NCBI GenBank assembly: GCA_025738555.1
Contig: JAOVFP010000004.1
Span: 124,001 to 188,000, forward strand
Direction: 5' to 3'
DNA from: Cyathus striatus
Lineage: Eukaryota; Basidiomycota; Agaricomycetes; Agaricales; Nidulariaceae
Length of the DNA stretch: 64,000 nt
Shown: positions 34,353 to 45,064 of the stretch, piece by piece
Position numbering within the stretch: position 1 is the first letter of the stretch
How the letters are laid out: every line of letters starts with the position of its first letter
The notes under the pieces: generated by a model
What the model was told of the DNA's origin: nothing
Database searches by the model: none
What the model saw: only the letters and a program-made list of their open reading frames with translations
Program-made: the position numbers and the translations under genes

Positions 34353-34682
34353 CTGGTTATGTAGCAGTTCTTGCTTATGAATAGATAAGTACTAGTAGGA
34401 CATGAAAACAGTATCATATTGACATCAAGACTTGAGACATTAGAAAGTTATAAGTTTTAACAATAACATGGAACCATAATAGAATGAGTGACATGAATAA
34501 AACAACACAATTGGACTAAATATGAAGTGAGACAAAGAGATAAGAGATGTGATAGTGGGAAGGTAGTATACAATTAGTACTATGTGATATATGAGAAAAG
34601 ATGTGATGGATGTGGTGAATAGGGAAAGTGTGAAATGTGCAACTTGTCAGGAAAGTTGCAACAGGTGGCAGGAAAGGTACAA

Positions 34683-34906
34683 TGTTAGATATTCTGGGTT
34701 GTACAGCCTCTGGTTCAGGCCTTGGTAGGACTTTGATTGATAACTCTAGTATATAAACCCCTGTAATTTGATAGTTGACCACAAGTTTCCTCCTATTTGT
34801 ATTTGCGTCTGTGTCTGTATCTGTGTCTGTGTCTGAGCTTTTCATCTCTTATCACCCCCCTCTCTCCCAACCTACCCCCCTTCATTATTTGTTGCTTCAG
34901 ACAACA
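34683..34906 (+). mobile_element. LTR fragment of an LTR retrotransposon
   Basis: It starts TGTTAGATATTCTGGGTTGT and is homologous along its length to the solo LTR at 56361-56682. Shared features are a TATATAAAC core, GTTTCCTCC and a TGTGTCTGTGTCTG microsatellite. It ends near ACAACA. A candidate primer-binding site follows at 34909, so this looks like a 5' LTR whose internal region has been deleted. No matching 5-bp duplication is seen. Confidence 0.6.
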
Positions 34907-34908
34907 AT

Positions 34909-34923
34909 TGGTGGCAGAAATGG
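34909..34923 (+). other. Candidate tRNA primer-binding site
   Basis: TGGTGGCAGAAATGG lies 2 nt after the LTR end and starts with TGG, complementary to a tRNA CCA end. The cognate tRNA was not determined. Confidence 0.4.
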
Positions 34924-35079
34924 TGTGATGGGTAGCAGGAAAAGAAAAAGCATGGCATGTGGTGATATAGGGGGACATATGTGACAAGTGGTAAAATTTG
35001 TGACAGATGTAATCTGTATGGCAAGTAAATTTACTTGTGAGATCAATATGCTAACAATGATATGTGGGAAAGATGTAAA

Positions 35080-36586
35080 TGTAAAGCATAACAAGTGTGA
35101 TATGGGTGCAAGTGTAACATACAGGAAAGGAATGACAAATACAGAAAATGTGACATTTGTGACAGATGGAACTGATAAGTGAAACATATGTGACAAGTAG
35201 TAAAATATGTGACATATGTGACGAGCGTGACAGGTGTGACAAATCTGACAAGTATGACATGTATGAATGTGATATGCATGACAAATGTGACATACATAAC
35301 AGGTGTGACATGCATAAAAAGTGTGACAAGTGTGACAAATGCACATACATGACATATACAGCAGGTGTGACAAATATGAGGAGCGTGACATTCGTACTGT
35401 GACATGTGTGACAAATGTGACATACATAAGACGTGTGACATGCATAATAAATGTGACATGCATAACATGTGTGACATGTGTGACAAACGTGACAAATACG
35501 ACAGGTGTGACAGGTGTGACATACATGAGACGTGTGACATACGTGACAAATATGACAGGTGTGACATGTGTGACAAACGTGACAAATACGACACAACAAG
35601 TGTGACAAGTATGACAAATGCAACATACGTGACAGGTGTGACAGGTGTGACAAATGTGACGTACATAACAGGTGTGACATACGTGACATACACAACAAGT
35701 GTGACAAGTATAACAAATACTACATATGTGACATATGTGACAAATATGTGGAGCGTGACATTCGTAACATTCGTGACATATGTGACGAATGTGACGAGCG
35801 TGACAGGTGTGACATGTGGGAAAATGTGATATTCCTATACTCATTTATAAATTAATATGCTATTATTTATACAATGATCACTTATGATCACTTTTACATT
35901 TATTAGTATTAAGTAGTAGGCATTATGCACAATAATATGCTATTATAACATACCATGATCACTTATGATCACTTCTACATTCATTAGTATTCACCAGTAG
36001 TCATTATGCACTATAAAACACTATTATAATATATCATGATCACATATGATCACTTCCACATTCATTAGTATTAACTAGTAGTCATTACACACTATAATAC
36101 ACCATTATACTATATCATGATCACATATGATCACTTCCACATTCATTAGTATTAACTAGTAGTCATTACACACTATAATACACCATTATACTATACCATG
36201 ATCACTTATGATCACTTCCACATCCATTAGTATTCACCAGTAGTCATTACGCACTATAATATGCTATTACAACATACCATGATCACTTATGATCACTTAC
36301 ACATCCATTAGTATTCACCAGTAGTCATTATGCACTATAATACACCATTATATCATATTATGATCACTTATGATCACTTTCACATTCATTAGTATTCATT
36401 AGTAGTCAATATGCCCTTTAATATCCATCATACACTATTATAACATCCAATGATCACCTTTGATCACTCATACATTCATTAATAATAATAAATACCATTA
36501 GATTTTAGCAGTGATCATGGAAGTCAGGGATTTTGTGATCACTTTTTCATAAAACCTGGGCTTTTTATGATCCAAATGGCTAACAC
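35080..36586 (-). repeat. Foldback element 1, right inverted arm
   Basis: The reverse complement of the left arm: inner TGTGACA-rich repeats (about 35150-35845), then eight 81-bp outer units with ATGATCACTTATGATCAC (35845-36505), then the terminal block. One 36-bp inner segment present on the left is missing here. The longer outer array suggests unequal exchange or slippage. Confidence 0.75.
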
Positions 36587-36589
36587 CCC

Positions 36590-37465
36590 TCCCATGCCGT
36601 ATCTGAGCGCAAACGCTCTTGGTTCCCCCCCCCCCCCTGCAATGTCTTCGAGCACCAATGCTCATTCTTCCCCTCCCTACACCATGTCTGAGCACAAACG
36701 CTCCTTGTTCCCCACCCCCCGCAACATCTTTGAGTGCAAACACTCTTTCTTCCTCTTCCCCACACCGTATCTGAGCGCAAACACTCATTCATCACCTCCC
36801 CACGCAATGTCTGAGTGCAAACGCTCTTTGTTCCCCTCCCCCTGCAGCGTCTTCGAGCGCAAACACTCGTTCCTCCCCTCCTCATGCCGTGTCTGAGCGC
36901 AAATGCTCTTTGTTCCCCTCCCCCCACAATGTCTTCAAGTGCAAACGCTCGTTCCTCCCCTCTTCACGCTGTGTCTGAGCGCAAATGCTCTTTGTTCCCC
37001 TCCCCCTGCAACATCTTCGAGTGCAAACGCTCGTTCCTCCCCTCCCTACATGATGCCTGAGCGCTAACGCTCTTCGTTCCCCACCCCCGCAACATCTTCG
37101 AGCGCAAACACTCGTTCCTCCCCTCCCTACATGATGCCTGAGCGCTAATGCTCTTTGTTTCCCACCCCCCACTATGTCTTCGAGTGCAAACGCTCTTTCC
37201 TCCCCTCCCCACGCCGTGTCTGAGCGCAAACGCTCTCGGTTCCCATCCCCCCGCAACGTCTTCGAATGCAAACACTCCCTCCTCCCCTCCCCACATTCCC
37301 CACAATGTCTCAGCGCTCAGCGCTCACCTCTCACCTTCCCCACAACCTGAGTGCAATGCTCTTTCCTCCCCTTCTCCACGCCGTGCCTGAGCCCCTGTCA
37401 CATCTTTGAGCACAATGCTCACCTCTCCCCTCCACCACAACGTCCCCAAGTGCAAACACTTTTCC
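36590..37465. repeat. Palindromic minisatellite, right array
   Basis: About twenty copies of GAGCGCAAACGCTC and variants at intervals of about 41 bp, separated by CTTCCTCCCCTCC-type spacers. Most variants change CG to TG or CA (GAGTGCAAACGCTC, GAGCGCAAATGCTC, GAGCACAAACGCTC, GAGTGCAAACACTC). Long shadow reading frames in this array reflect its near-multiple-of-three period and are not genes. Confidence 0.8.
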
Positions 37466-37873
37466 TCTCATGAAATCTATTTATATCATGGTTTCTCCCA
37501 TATCAACACCCCAACACACATATGTATCTTTCTTACCCCTCCCTTCCAAGCCCTCCCTTCCTCTCCTCCTCTTTGGTGCTGGTTCGTTGAGTCCTGGCAG
37601 TTGCCAGTGACCATTGAAACAGCACCCAATTGAGTAGGAGTTGGAGTTTGAGGTAGGAATGTTATTTATAGAGTAGACACATGTCTGTCTCATGTTAATA
37701 ATACATGCTTCTTTTCTTCTTTTGTGCCGCCAGAGATTGATTGACTAAGTCCCATGAATGATATAAGTAAAGACCGTGTCTCTTTTCCCTTTCTTTCTTT
37801 ATCTGAGTGCACAACACTTAAGATACAATTTCGCTTTTTTACACTGCTTTTTTACTGTCTACTTTTCTCTACC

Positions 37874-40178
37874 ATGCATACCACTAGGTCCAAGACTGCT
37901 GCTGCTGGTGCTGGTGCTGCTCCACCATCCTCTTCCACTAGATCCAGATCTAGGAATACTACCACTGCACCTGCAAGTAGTGCTTCTAGTCATGCTCCAA
38001 CTGCTAAAAGGGGGAGGCCTGCTTCTAGGGCTCGACCAAAGGGAAGGGGCAGGAAAGGGAATCAATCTGAGAGCAATGAGGAGCAAGAAGGGGATAATGA
38101 GAGTGATGGCAATAAGGAGAAGGAGAAGGAGGAGGAGGAGGAGAAGGAGGAGGAGGAAGAGGAAGAGGAGGAGAAGAGGAGGATGTAATAGAGGTGTCAG
38201 AGAAAGGTACAGGGAAGGGAAAGAAGATAAAACAGAAACCTATTCCCAAAGGATGGAGGAAGAAAGTCAAGTAAGTCATGTTTAATAATTTCTGTTGCAC
38301 TTAATTTATTCTTTTATAGGAAATCTTCTGTTCAGCATCTACAAGAGGACCAAGAGCTTGATGCTCAAGGGGTGCCACCTCATCTAACTAGGTATAATTT
38401 CTTATTCTATTCTTTCTACTTATTGCTTTACATTATATATAGAACAGAACTAATTCTGGAGCGGAGCAACTTGACAGTTGCTCCACCTCCTCAGCTTCGT
38501 GGTCGCTCTGGGACGGTACTCCCACCTCATGTAAAGACTTCAACAGGCTCTAGGTCAGGATCAAGTGGCTCTGCATTCAGTAGCTCTATTAAGTCCACTT
38601 CTGGTGATTCATTGAATGAAAAGGAACTGTCCATATTCAGTGGATCTAAGTCAACTGGCAATACCTCTAAGTCAAAATCTAGTGAATTATTAAGTAAAGG
38701 ATCTACTTCAATTGAGGGTGAATATGATGATACAGAGGAAATGGATGTTGATAAAACTCCTAAAAAAAACAACAAGAGGCGCAACCACTCTACTAGCCCA
38801 ACCAGTCCCACTGTTAGTATTGACAGCCGCTCTTCAAAGTCTAGTCGGAAGTCTTTATCACATAGCACTGCATCCAGTCATTCATCTACCTTGGATAGTT
38901 TAACTGGTTTAGAATCCAATCTAATTAGAGAGGATCAAACTTTTGAAAGCTTCATGAGTCAATTTAATGACCAGCATTCAGAAGAAGTTGATTCAGATGA
39001 AGATGACTCTGTTGCTAAGGCTGTGGACTCTCTTGAGTTACAAGGTGCATCTAAAATTACAGGTGGTCACATGCGTGAGCGTGCACTAGGAAATAATTTT
39101 AACTTTGGTGATGCAGGTAAATAATTAAAATATTTTGTTTTGTTTAACTATTTAACACATTTTATAGAGGAAAGAAATGAAGTACCATTTGAGGTACCTA
39201 CAACTGGAACCATACATGTTTTCAGTAATCGCAAATCAACAGAAGCACATTTTGCCATCAAAAATGTTAAATTACATTACAAACTTGGTAAAATTGTACA
39301 GTTGATTGGTCAAAAATATTCATATGTCAAAGGTATATCATCTATTCTTTATGTCCACATATATATACTGACTATATCTATGTACAGTGTTGAACCCATA
39401 TATGTTTATCTGGGAGGATAATACTTGGGTTATTAAAGGCCACTATTCAGAACTTCTAACAGATCTTGAAGATATTGAGTGGTTTGTTAATGAAAAAAAC
39501 AATACAGTTTGTCATGTTTTAGCAGTAAGTATGAAGTATTTATTTGCTATAATTAACTCACAGTTTTCATAGGAAGGACTTGATTCATCTACAAACATGA
39601 TCTCAGCTCCTGCTGCTACCACATCTGCTCCTGTGGCTTCTGGTTCTAGTTCAAGTAAAGCTCTAAGATCAGTTACTAAAGAGCAGCAGCAAATTATTGA
39701 CATCTTTAAGATTCCTCCTGCTTTGCGCTATGAGGGGACTGTCAATATTCGTGTTGTATATGCAAAATGGCTCTTTATACAGAAGATCATTTTGGAGTTA
39801 CCTGGAAAGATTGCTGATGGATCCTTTACTGGAAAGGAGAGTGGTAATGAGTGAACATATACCATATTTTTTGCAACACCATCATCCTACTTCAGGGTTC
39901 ATAGGCACTTTCGCAACCTGAAGTATTTTAAAAGGATGGAACAATGGTTTATGGGAGATCCCAATATTAAGAATGAAGATGTCTGGGGAGCTAGGAAGCC
40001 TGGTATTGATTATCTAGGTGAAATTCTGAATAAGCGTATTACTATTGCTGAGAAGAAGAAGAAAGAAGAAGAAAAGGAAGAGAGAGAGAAGGAGAAAGAG
40101 AAGGAAAAGGACAAGAATAAGGGCAAGGGTAAAGATAAGAGGGGAGGGAGTAAAAAAGGAAAGGAGCAAGCTTTGTAA
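37874..40178 (+). pseudogene. KDZ module accessory gene A, copy 1
   Basis: I do not recognise a domain. ATG 37874 (MHTTRSKTAAAGAG) starts a Ser/Thr/Arg-rich basic region, then a Glu-rich GAG/GGA microsatellite (38110-38185). In the reading used downstream (IKQKPIPKGWRKKVK) the frame differs, so an indel in the microsatellite has probably broken this copy. Later exons, with short GT-AG introns, encode HLQEDQELDAQGVPPHLTR, a Ser-rich linker, GTIHVFSNRKSTEAHFAIKN, VIKGHYSELLTDLEDIEWFV, QQQIIDIFKIPPALRYEG and HRHFRNLKYFKRMEQWFMGD, and a Lys-rich tail (GKGKDKRGGSKKGKEQAL). The same block order occurs in the gene at 58753-56219. It lies 370 bp upstream of the transposase on the same strand. Basic ends suggest nucleic-acid contact, which is inference. 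Confidence 0.55.
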
Positions 40179-40194
40179 GAATATTTTCTTTGTT

Positions 40195-40440
40195 ATTTTC
40201 AACAAAGTTATACTTTCAACAAGTATAACTTGAAGTTTTTTTATCAATACTTCAACAGTATAAATTTTTCATAAAAGCTTTGTTATCTATTCTATTCTTT
40301 TTAATGAAGTTATACTTTCAACAAGTATAGCTTCAATTGTAAATCTGTACTTTCAACAGTATAGATTCCTTGTTGATTTCTTCATACTTTCAACAAGTAT
40401 GTAGATTGTATATTATACTTCAACAGTAAAGATTAGTTGT
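40195..40440. repeat. Array of small hairpins between genes A and B
   Basis: Five or six copies of ATACTTTCAACAAGTAT or shorter variants (ATACTTCAACAGTAT) occur within 240 bp. Each can form a 5-6 bp stem with a TCAAC loop. They follow the stop of gene A and precede gene B, so they could act in 3'-end formation or as protein-binding sites; there is no direct evidence. Confidence 0.6.
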
Positions 40441-40545
40441 ATCATTTTGTTGTTTAATGATGTGCAATGCATAACATTTGTCATCTTGCTATTTTATTTA
40501 TATTTTAAGTTGATTATCATATACTAACAATATTTTTTACAGTAT

Positions 40546-42921
40546 TTGGGAATATATTTGTTGGACTGTAATATTTTATGGATTTATAACATGCCTTCCC
40601 AAAGCATGTGCTTCCTCTCCAGCTCAAGATCCATTTCCAAATATTAAATTTAATGACTTCTCCAGATTTATTTCATTGAACTTCAGTGCTGAAGTAACAC
40701 TAGCAACAGTGCTTACAGTATTATTCACCTTAACAAATAATACAGATTTAATAAATCTTCATTCAAGACAACAAGTTGTCCTTGTACCAGGAGAGAATAG
40801 ACAACTTGTTACTGGTTGGATTACTGCACTTGCACGAATACTCCAAAAGCACATAAATGATGATATTAATCATTTATTCAATGAAGATGAAATATCTATT
40901 GCCAATATAGAAACTGATGCAGTATACTTTAATATGCTAGGTGAAAAACTAGATATGTTTGCCAAGTTTCTCAGCCTGGATCCAGTTAGAAATGGGGATA
41001 GTCTTAATCCAGTTTCAACTGCTAATATTGAGCCTGTATTTGCTATTTGTCCAGCACGTGTACAATGTTCAGCAGGAGACTGTAATAATGCAGCACTTCA
41101 TCAAGATGCTCGTGAAAGAGACTATCCTTGTGTAACACTTATAAAGGGAATGCACGGATATAAAAATGCATATATCTTGAAAGGAAAATGTAATAACTGC
41201 CAGTCATTTTATTATGCTGACTCCAAGCATGCAAAAATTCAAAATCATAGAGTCAGAAGTTTAGTAAATGCAGCAAAATTTATGAAAATTGGCCAGAAAG
41301 TTTGGGCTGACTGATCTTTCACAAATTCAGTTGTACAGGCAATATACCACTTTCATGCATCTAGCTCTGCTTTTACTATATTTTGGAATGAATGCTTTAT
41401 AAGTTCAACAGAAATACCATTCAAGTTATCTTGCCGTCAAACATGGCAAGCATTTGTGTATGAGACTATTTGACAAGTAGCAAGTTCAGAGAATACTACT
41501 TTAACTGTACCTTTTGAGCAATATGCAATTAACAAAATAACAAAGTGTGCATTTGATTCACTTGGTCAAAATGGAATAATTCAGTCTGCTGATGGTCATT
41601 CATGCAGTGAATGTACACATGAATATAAAGCTACTGCTGATGTATTAACTAAAGATGATCCAGCAGCTATAATTGGAATTGATGAAAATCATGCTGTTCC
41701 AAATCTAATGGGAGAAGGTGCAGATTTGGCTAGACAGGATGCCATTGAAGCTAGACAGAATGCACACAATGCCCGTCAAGTACAATATGAATCTGAGCAT
41801 GAAATGGATATTGATAGTAATTCTAATAGTAGTTCAAGTGAATTTGATTCTCCTAGTTTAAGGTCTGAACCAACTTCCAATGAATCTGAGAATATAGCTA
41901 TTACAAATATGATTGTTATAGATGGAATTATTATGGGACCCAGACATTGTGCATTTGAAGACTGTGACCAAAAACTAGAAAATGAAGCAAATGGGGTATT
42001 TTGCACAGAACACAGAATATTACGTGGGAACCCAATACTAAGACTTGTATTGAGCATGACAATAGATGGCGCAGTCATTTAATCAGATTTGGGCGTCAAT
42101 CTTTATTAGGTATTAGGAGAATTCTTCGTAGAACTGATAATGAAAGATTGGATTGGCTTCCCCCAGTTAATCGCCAAGTAGCCCCAGCTCATGACAATCC
42201 TCCTGCAGCTAATATACGTTGCAACAAATGAGAAAACTATTTTGTGGCACCAAGATATTATTGTGTAGAAACTATTTGTGCTCCATGTGGTATTGTTAAA
42301 GCATGGACTAAATTTACCAAGTCTGAAGGCCCAGTTCAAATTTTGGATTTTCTTAATAAAGTATATCCTACTGAGGAATCCAGACCAAGTTATATTTGCA
42401 TTGATAAAGCCTGTGTAGTTTTACAAGCAGCTATTTTAAATGGAGCATGGGAAATATGGAGTCATACATCTAGATTGATTGTAGACTCTTACCACTATAT
42501 CAATCATCACACAACCGATTACATTTGCAGGAAATGGTGTAACCCTGCACCTTTGAATGGTTCTGCACCAAATCTGGTAGTAGTAGAATATGATATAAAT
42601 GGTAGACCCCATTATAAGAGGGCATTTAATACACAAGTAAGTTCTTTTATTGCTGATTTATATTAGCAATTAATAGTTTAATAGGCATGTGAACAACTCA
42701 ATGCTTGGCTAGGAGGATATCAAAGTATTCTTAATAGAATGACTGTGGCAAATTTTGATTGGACCATTCATGCTCTACTATTTATTCATACTCAGAAAGT
42801 TATTCAAAATCAGCTTAATAAAGCTTCAAATAATCCTGAGGAAGAGGAAGAGGAGCAAGCTGGTGATGAGTATGATAGGGAGGAAGTGGAAGAAGATATA
42901 CCTGATGATCAGATAATGTAA
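40546..42921 (+). pseudogene. KDZ transposase with CxC5/CxC6 cysteine clusters, copy 1 (gene B)
   Basis: The N-terminal region is hydrophobic (WTVIFYGFITCL), then SAEVTLATVLTVLFTLTNNT. A CxC5-like cluster follows (VQCSAGDCNNAAL, GKCNNCQSFYYADSKHAK), then GHSCSECTHEYKAT and a CxC6-like cluster (HCAFEDCDQKLE, GVFCTEHR, CIEHDNRW). The KDZ catalytic part has YCVETICAPCGIVKAWTKF, YICIDKAC, a VDSYHY--H...CRKWCNP block and ACEQLNAWLGGYQS. The likely acidic triad is Asp in ICIDKA, Asp in VDSYHY and Glu in CEQLN. The last intron is 42637-42684. In-frame TGA codons lie at 41312, 41471 and 42229, and a deletion and frame change lie in CxC6 near 42010-42040. The enzyme would mobilise the surrounding element, but this copy is dead. 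Confidence 0.7.
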
Positions 42922-43039
42922 TATTAAATAGCTCTCATTCTTAGGTTGATCTGTTTATTTAATTATTGTAATATGAATTTCTTGTTGAGAATTTTATAAT
43001 TAATTGCACAAATAATTTTTGCCATGATAATTCTTGGGT

Positions 43040-43431
43040 AATAGTCAGATAAGAGTCAGATGAGAGTCAGGTGAGAGTCAGGTGAGAGTCAGGTGAGAGT
43101 CAGGTGAGAGTTAGGTGAGAGTTAGGTGAGAGTCAGGTGTGAATCCAAGCTAAGCCCAATACTAATTCAGGAAGTCTCAACTGACTCTCAACTGACTCTA
43201 ATGAGACTCTCAGTTGACTCTTGAGACTCAGTTGAGACCTAGTTTAGACTCTCAGCTGACTTCTGAGACTTAGTTGAGAGTCAAATGATAGTCAGATGAG
43301 AGTCTAACCTGACTTCTGAGACTTAGTTGAGAGTCAGATGAGAGTCAGGTGAGACTATTGAGACTTAGATGAGAGTCAGGTGAGAGTCAGGTGAGAGTCA
43401 GTTGAGACATGTGTGGGAGTGACACATACAG
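43040..43431. repeat. Right subterminal repeats and terminus of the KDZ element
   Basis: Roughly twenty copies of GAGTCAGGTGA and variants (GAGTCAGATGA, GAGTTAGGTGA, GAGTCAGTTGA), some inverted (CTCAACTGACTCT), between 43045 and 43413. The terminus GTTGAGACATGTGTGGGAGT ends in GACACATACAG at 43431. Confidence 0.75.
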
Positions 43432-43439
43432 CCCCCAGG
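43432..43439. repeat. Target-site duplication, right copy (CCCCCAGG)
   Basis: The second copy of the 8-bp duplication. Removing the element and one copy joins ACCCCCCAGG to TTGCTTCAGC and continues the SPT5-like frame as TPQVASASSDASAEL. Confidence 0.65.
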
Positions 43440-44135
43440 TTGCTTCAGCATCCTCTGACGCATCCGCTGAATTATTTGCTTTTGCTCACCGCAGTTCGTT
43501 TCTCACCCAATTATATCATTCATAACTAAAATATGTGTAGTTCCAGAGAATACAGCATTGTCGCTCCCCCTGCAACCCTCTGTGACTCTCCCTGTCTCAA
43601 TGTGAACGGCTGTCGTCGGTGAAGGCTCTGCTCAACAACCAACCGTATTTGATGGTGCGTAGGCATAGTATCATTACTCTTGCATGAAATATTGATTTAT
43701 TGCATTATATGCAGAACATTGGATAAAGCGTATGATTGATGCCAATGGCACTGTCTTCAAAGGGAAATTATTAAAAGTGATAATTTCGGGTACACAACCA
43801 ACTGATGCAAACTCTGGTTTCGAAAACGGACGCCTGAAAAATGCGGAATGCCACTTCGAAGGGTTAGTGAGAGACAAAAATGTTTCTGCATGCGGGTAAT
43901 TGGTGAGGAGGTCATTCATGAAATACCGCCAGAGTTCGTGAAGCCAAGTCACCCGACCAGAATGCCTCAACACATGATTGTCTTCAACCCAGCTAACTTC
44001 CATGAGTTCAGAAATACATACCAGGTATACATGGTTAATGGGGATGTAACCACAGTGATGCCATATAAGGGGGCGTACAAAGATAGAAAGAAACATGATA
44101 TACCAACCAAGGATCTGTGTACATACTTCAGATGA
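43440..44135 (+). pseudogene. SPT5-like gene, 3' part
   Basis: This directly follows the transposon. After an intron-like segment (43651-43711, donor GTGCGT, acceptor ATGCAG) one frame reads KRMIDANGTVFKGKLLKVII and SGFENGRLKNAECHFEG. After a frame change near 43845 another frame reads RVIGEEVIHEIPPEFVKPSH and MIVFNPANFHEFRNTYQVYM, ending CTYFR at TGA 44133-44135. The IPPE---P--P segment followed by KOW-like strands resembles the C-terminal end of SPT5-like fungal proteins, as I recall. The link to the 5' part rests on position, strand and the target duplication; the protein match alone is modest. Confidence 0.45.
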
Positions 44136-44728
44136 AATTCTTGGGCTTGTATACTTTACAATTTTGCTAACCACATAATATTTTAAGTATATACGCATTT
44201 ACTACTTTTCACATTGTATTATACGCTTGTTTGTGCAAAAAATTGCCTGTAGATATCCTTCAGAGTCCATAAGGTCCTCTAATTCGTCAGTGGTAAGTCT
44301 TCCTAGATTATACTGATAATATGGATGATATCTTTTAGAGTCTATGGGCTACAGAGTTTCAGCAATTGACGGTGAGTAAATACAATTTCACTTACCAGAA
44401 TTGTCGCTGATGTTTCGAGATGCTTTTGAATTGTAGAAAGGTGGAGAGTGCCTTCATCATCGACAGCGCAAACTACTTCATGTATATGTCGCCAGTCCTT
44501 CACAGATTTGTACACTCGTACAGTAACATACTTGATTCACATCACTTTCACAGTGGTATGTTTGGATGCTCCAAGATTGGATATGTGTCTAACCATATCC
44601 ATAGGTGCATCCGATCCCTTGTCTGCTAAGTGTGGAGTTCCTGGTGAGTCACAATTCATGTCCTCATAGGGGAGGAGTTGATACTGAGAATCAATATTGC
44701 TAGAACATTCGTTTAGTCTGCCATGATG
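44136..44728. other. Spacer, no recognised gene
   Basis: Contains intron-like GT-AG intervals (44291-44338, 44370-44418) on the plus strand between very short open segments. These may be 3' exons of an unrecognised transcript, but no protein family is visible. Confidence 0.3.
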
Positions 44729-45064
44729 TCAGTCTGTGTAACTAGACAGTATAGAAGTTGGATCAGCTTGCCTATTCTTTTTTCTTTTTGGCGACTCTTC
44801 AGGTTCGTCTATAGCTGGTTGTTTCTTAGAGTTTTGTGCAACTGATGACACCTTTTGACCATTCAAAAACGCGATAAGGGCTGCGATGAAATCATCTTTA
44901 ATCGGTACGTCCCGGTTCCTTCGACCTGTCAGCTGTACATCCAATTGGTTATCTTTACAAAGTTGCACCAGTATGTGGTTTGGGAAGGGTCTAAGAGCTG
45001 ACTTGCGAAGAACCGCCCTTCGAAAAATTTCTTCTGCTTTTTGTGCTGACAGCCTGTTAGACAT
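44729..45064 (-). CDS. Small SAP-like protein
   Basis: An uninterrupted 111-residue frame from ATG 45064 (MSNRLSAQKAEEIFRRAVLR). The core ALRPFPNHILVQLCKDNQLD ... IKDDFIAALIAFLNG has the two-helix spacing and hydrophobic pattern of a SAP-type DNA-binding motif. The tail is basic then Ser-rich (PKRKKNRQADPTSIL). Short mushroom proteins with such a core are common and mostly uncharacterised. It probably binds DNA in the nucleus, by inference only. No intron and no break. Confidence 0.5.
   Translation of the reverse strand: MSNRLSAQKAEEIFRRAVLRKSALRPFPNHILVQLCKDNQLDVQLTGRRNRDVPIKDDFIAALIAFLNGQKVSSVAQNSKKQPAIDEPEESPKRKKNRQADPTSILSSYTD

Larger units (their letters stand above)
32426..36586. mobile_element. 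Foldback-type element 1 with long repeat-built inverted arms
   Basis: The two ends are inverted: GTGTCAGCCAATTTGGATC on the left, and GTGTTAGCCATTTGGATC on the other strand at the right. Each arm is about 1.3-1.5 kb. An outer part has 81-bp tandem units rich in GTGATCATAAGTGATCA (five on the left, eight on the right). An inner part is made of short TGTCACACCTG-type repeats. The centre (about 33761-35079) is unique and holds an LTR fragment and a KDZ-end-like sequence. No transposase is encoded. The element interrupts the palindromic minisatellite, so it looks like a secondary insertion. A clear target duplication was not found; ACACCC occurs near both borders. Confidence 0.65.
29717..43431 (+). 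mobile_element. 13.7-kb KDZ-superfamily DNA transposon inserted in the SPT5-like gene
   Basis: Borders come from the flanking CCCCCAGG duplication and from imperfect terminal inverted repeats of about 35 bp. The left end reads GAGGTCGTGACAC then CACATGTTTCAACTGAC. The right end on the other strand reads CTGTATGTGTCAC then CACATGTCTCAACTGAC. Inside both ends lie clustered GAGTCAGGTGA repeats. The element holds, left to right: palindromic minisatellites, a 95-bp tandem repeat, a foldback element (32426-36586), more minisatellite, accessory gene A (37874-40178) and KDZ transposase gene B (40546-42921), both on the plus strand. It moved by a DDE-type mechanism. Stops in gene B and a frame change in gene A suggest it is no longer autonomous. 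Its unusual size comes from the repeats and nested insertions. Confidence 0.65.

Noticed and set aside
32420..36592. ACACCC as target duplication of foldback element 1
   Set aside because: The motif is common in the surrounding minisatellite and does not abut both ends exactly.
36498..37305. Repeated Arg/Gly/Ala-rich frames on the minus strand
   Set aside because: They follow the 41-bp palindromic minisatellite; sequence and length vary with repeat number.
30335..37465. Possible CRISPR array
   Set aside because: Regular spacing and palindromic repeats look similar at first, but spacers are themselves repeated, no cas genes exist and the genome is eukaryotic.
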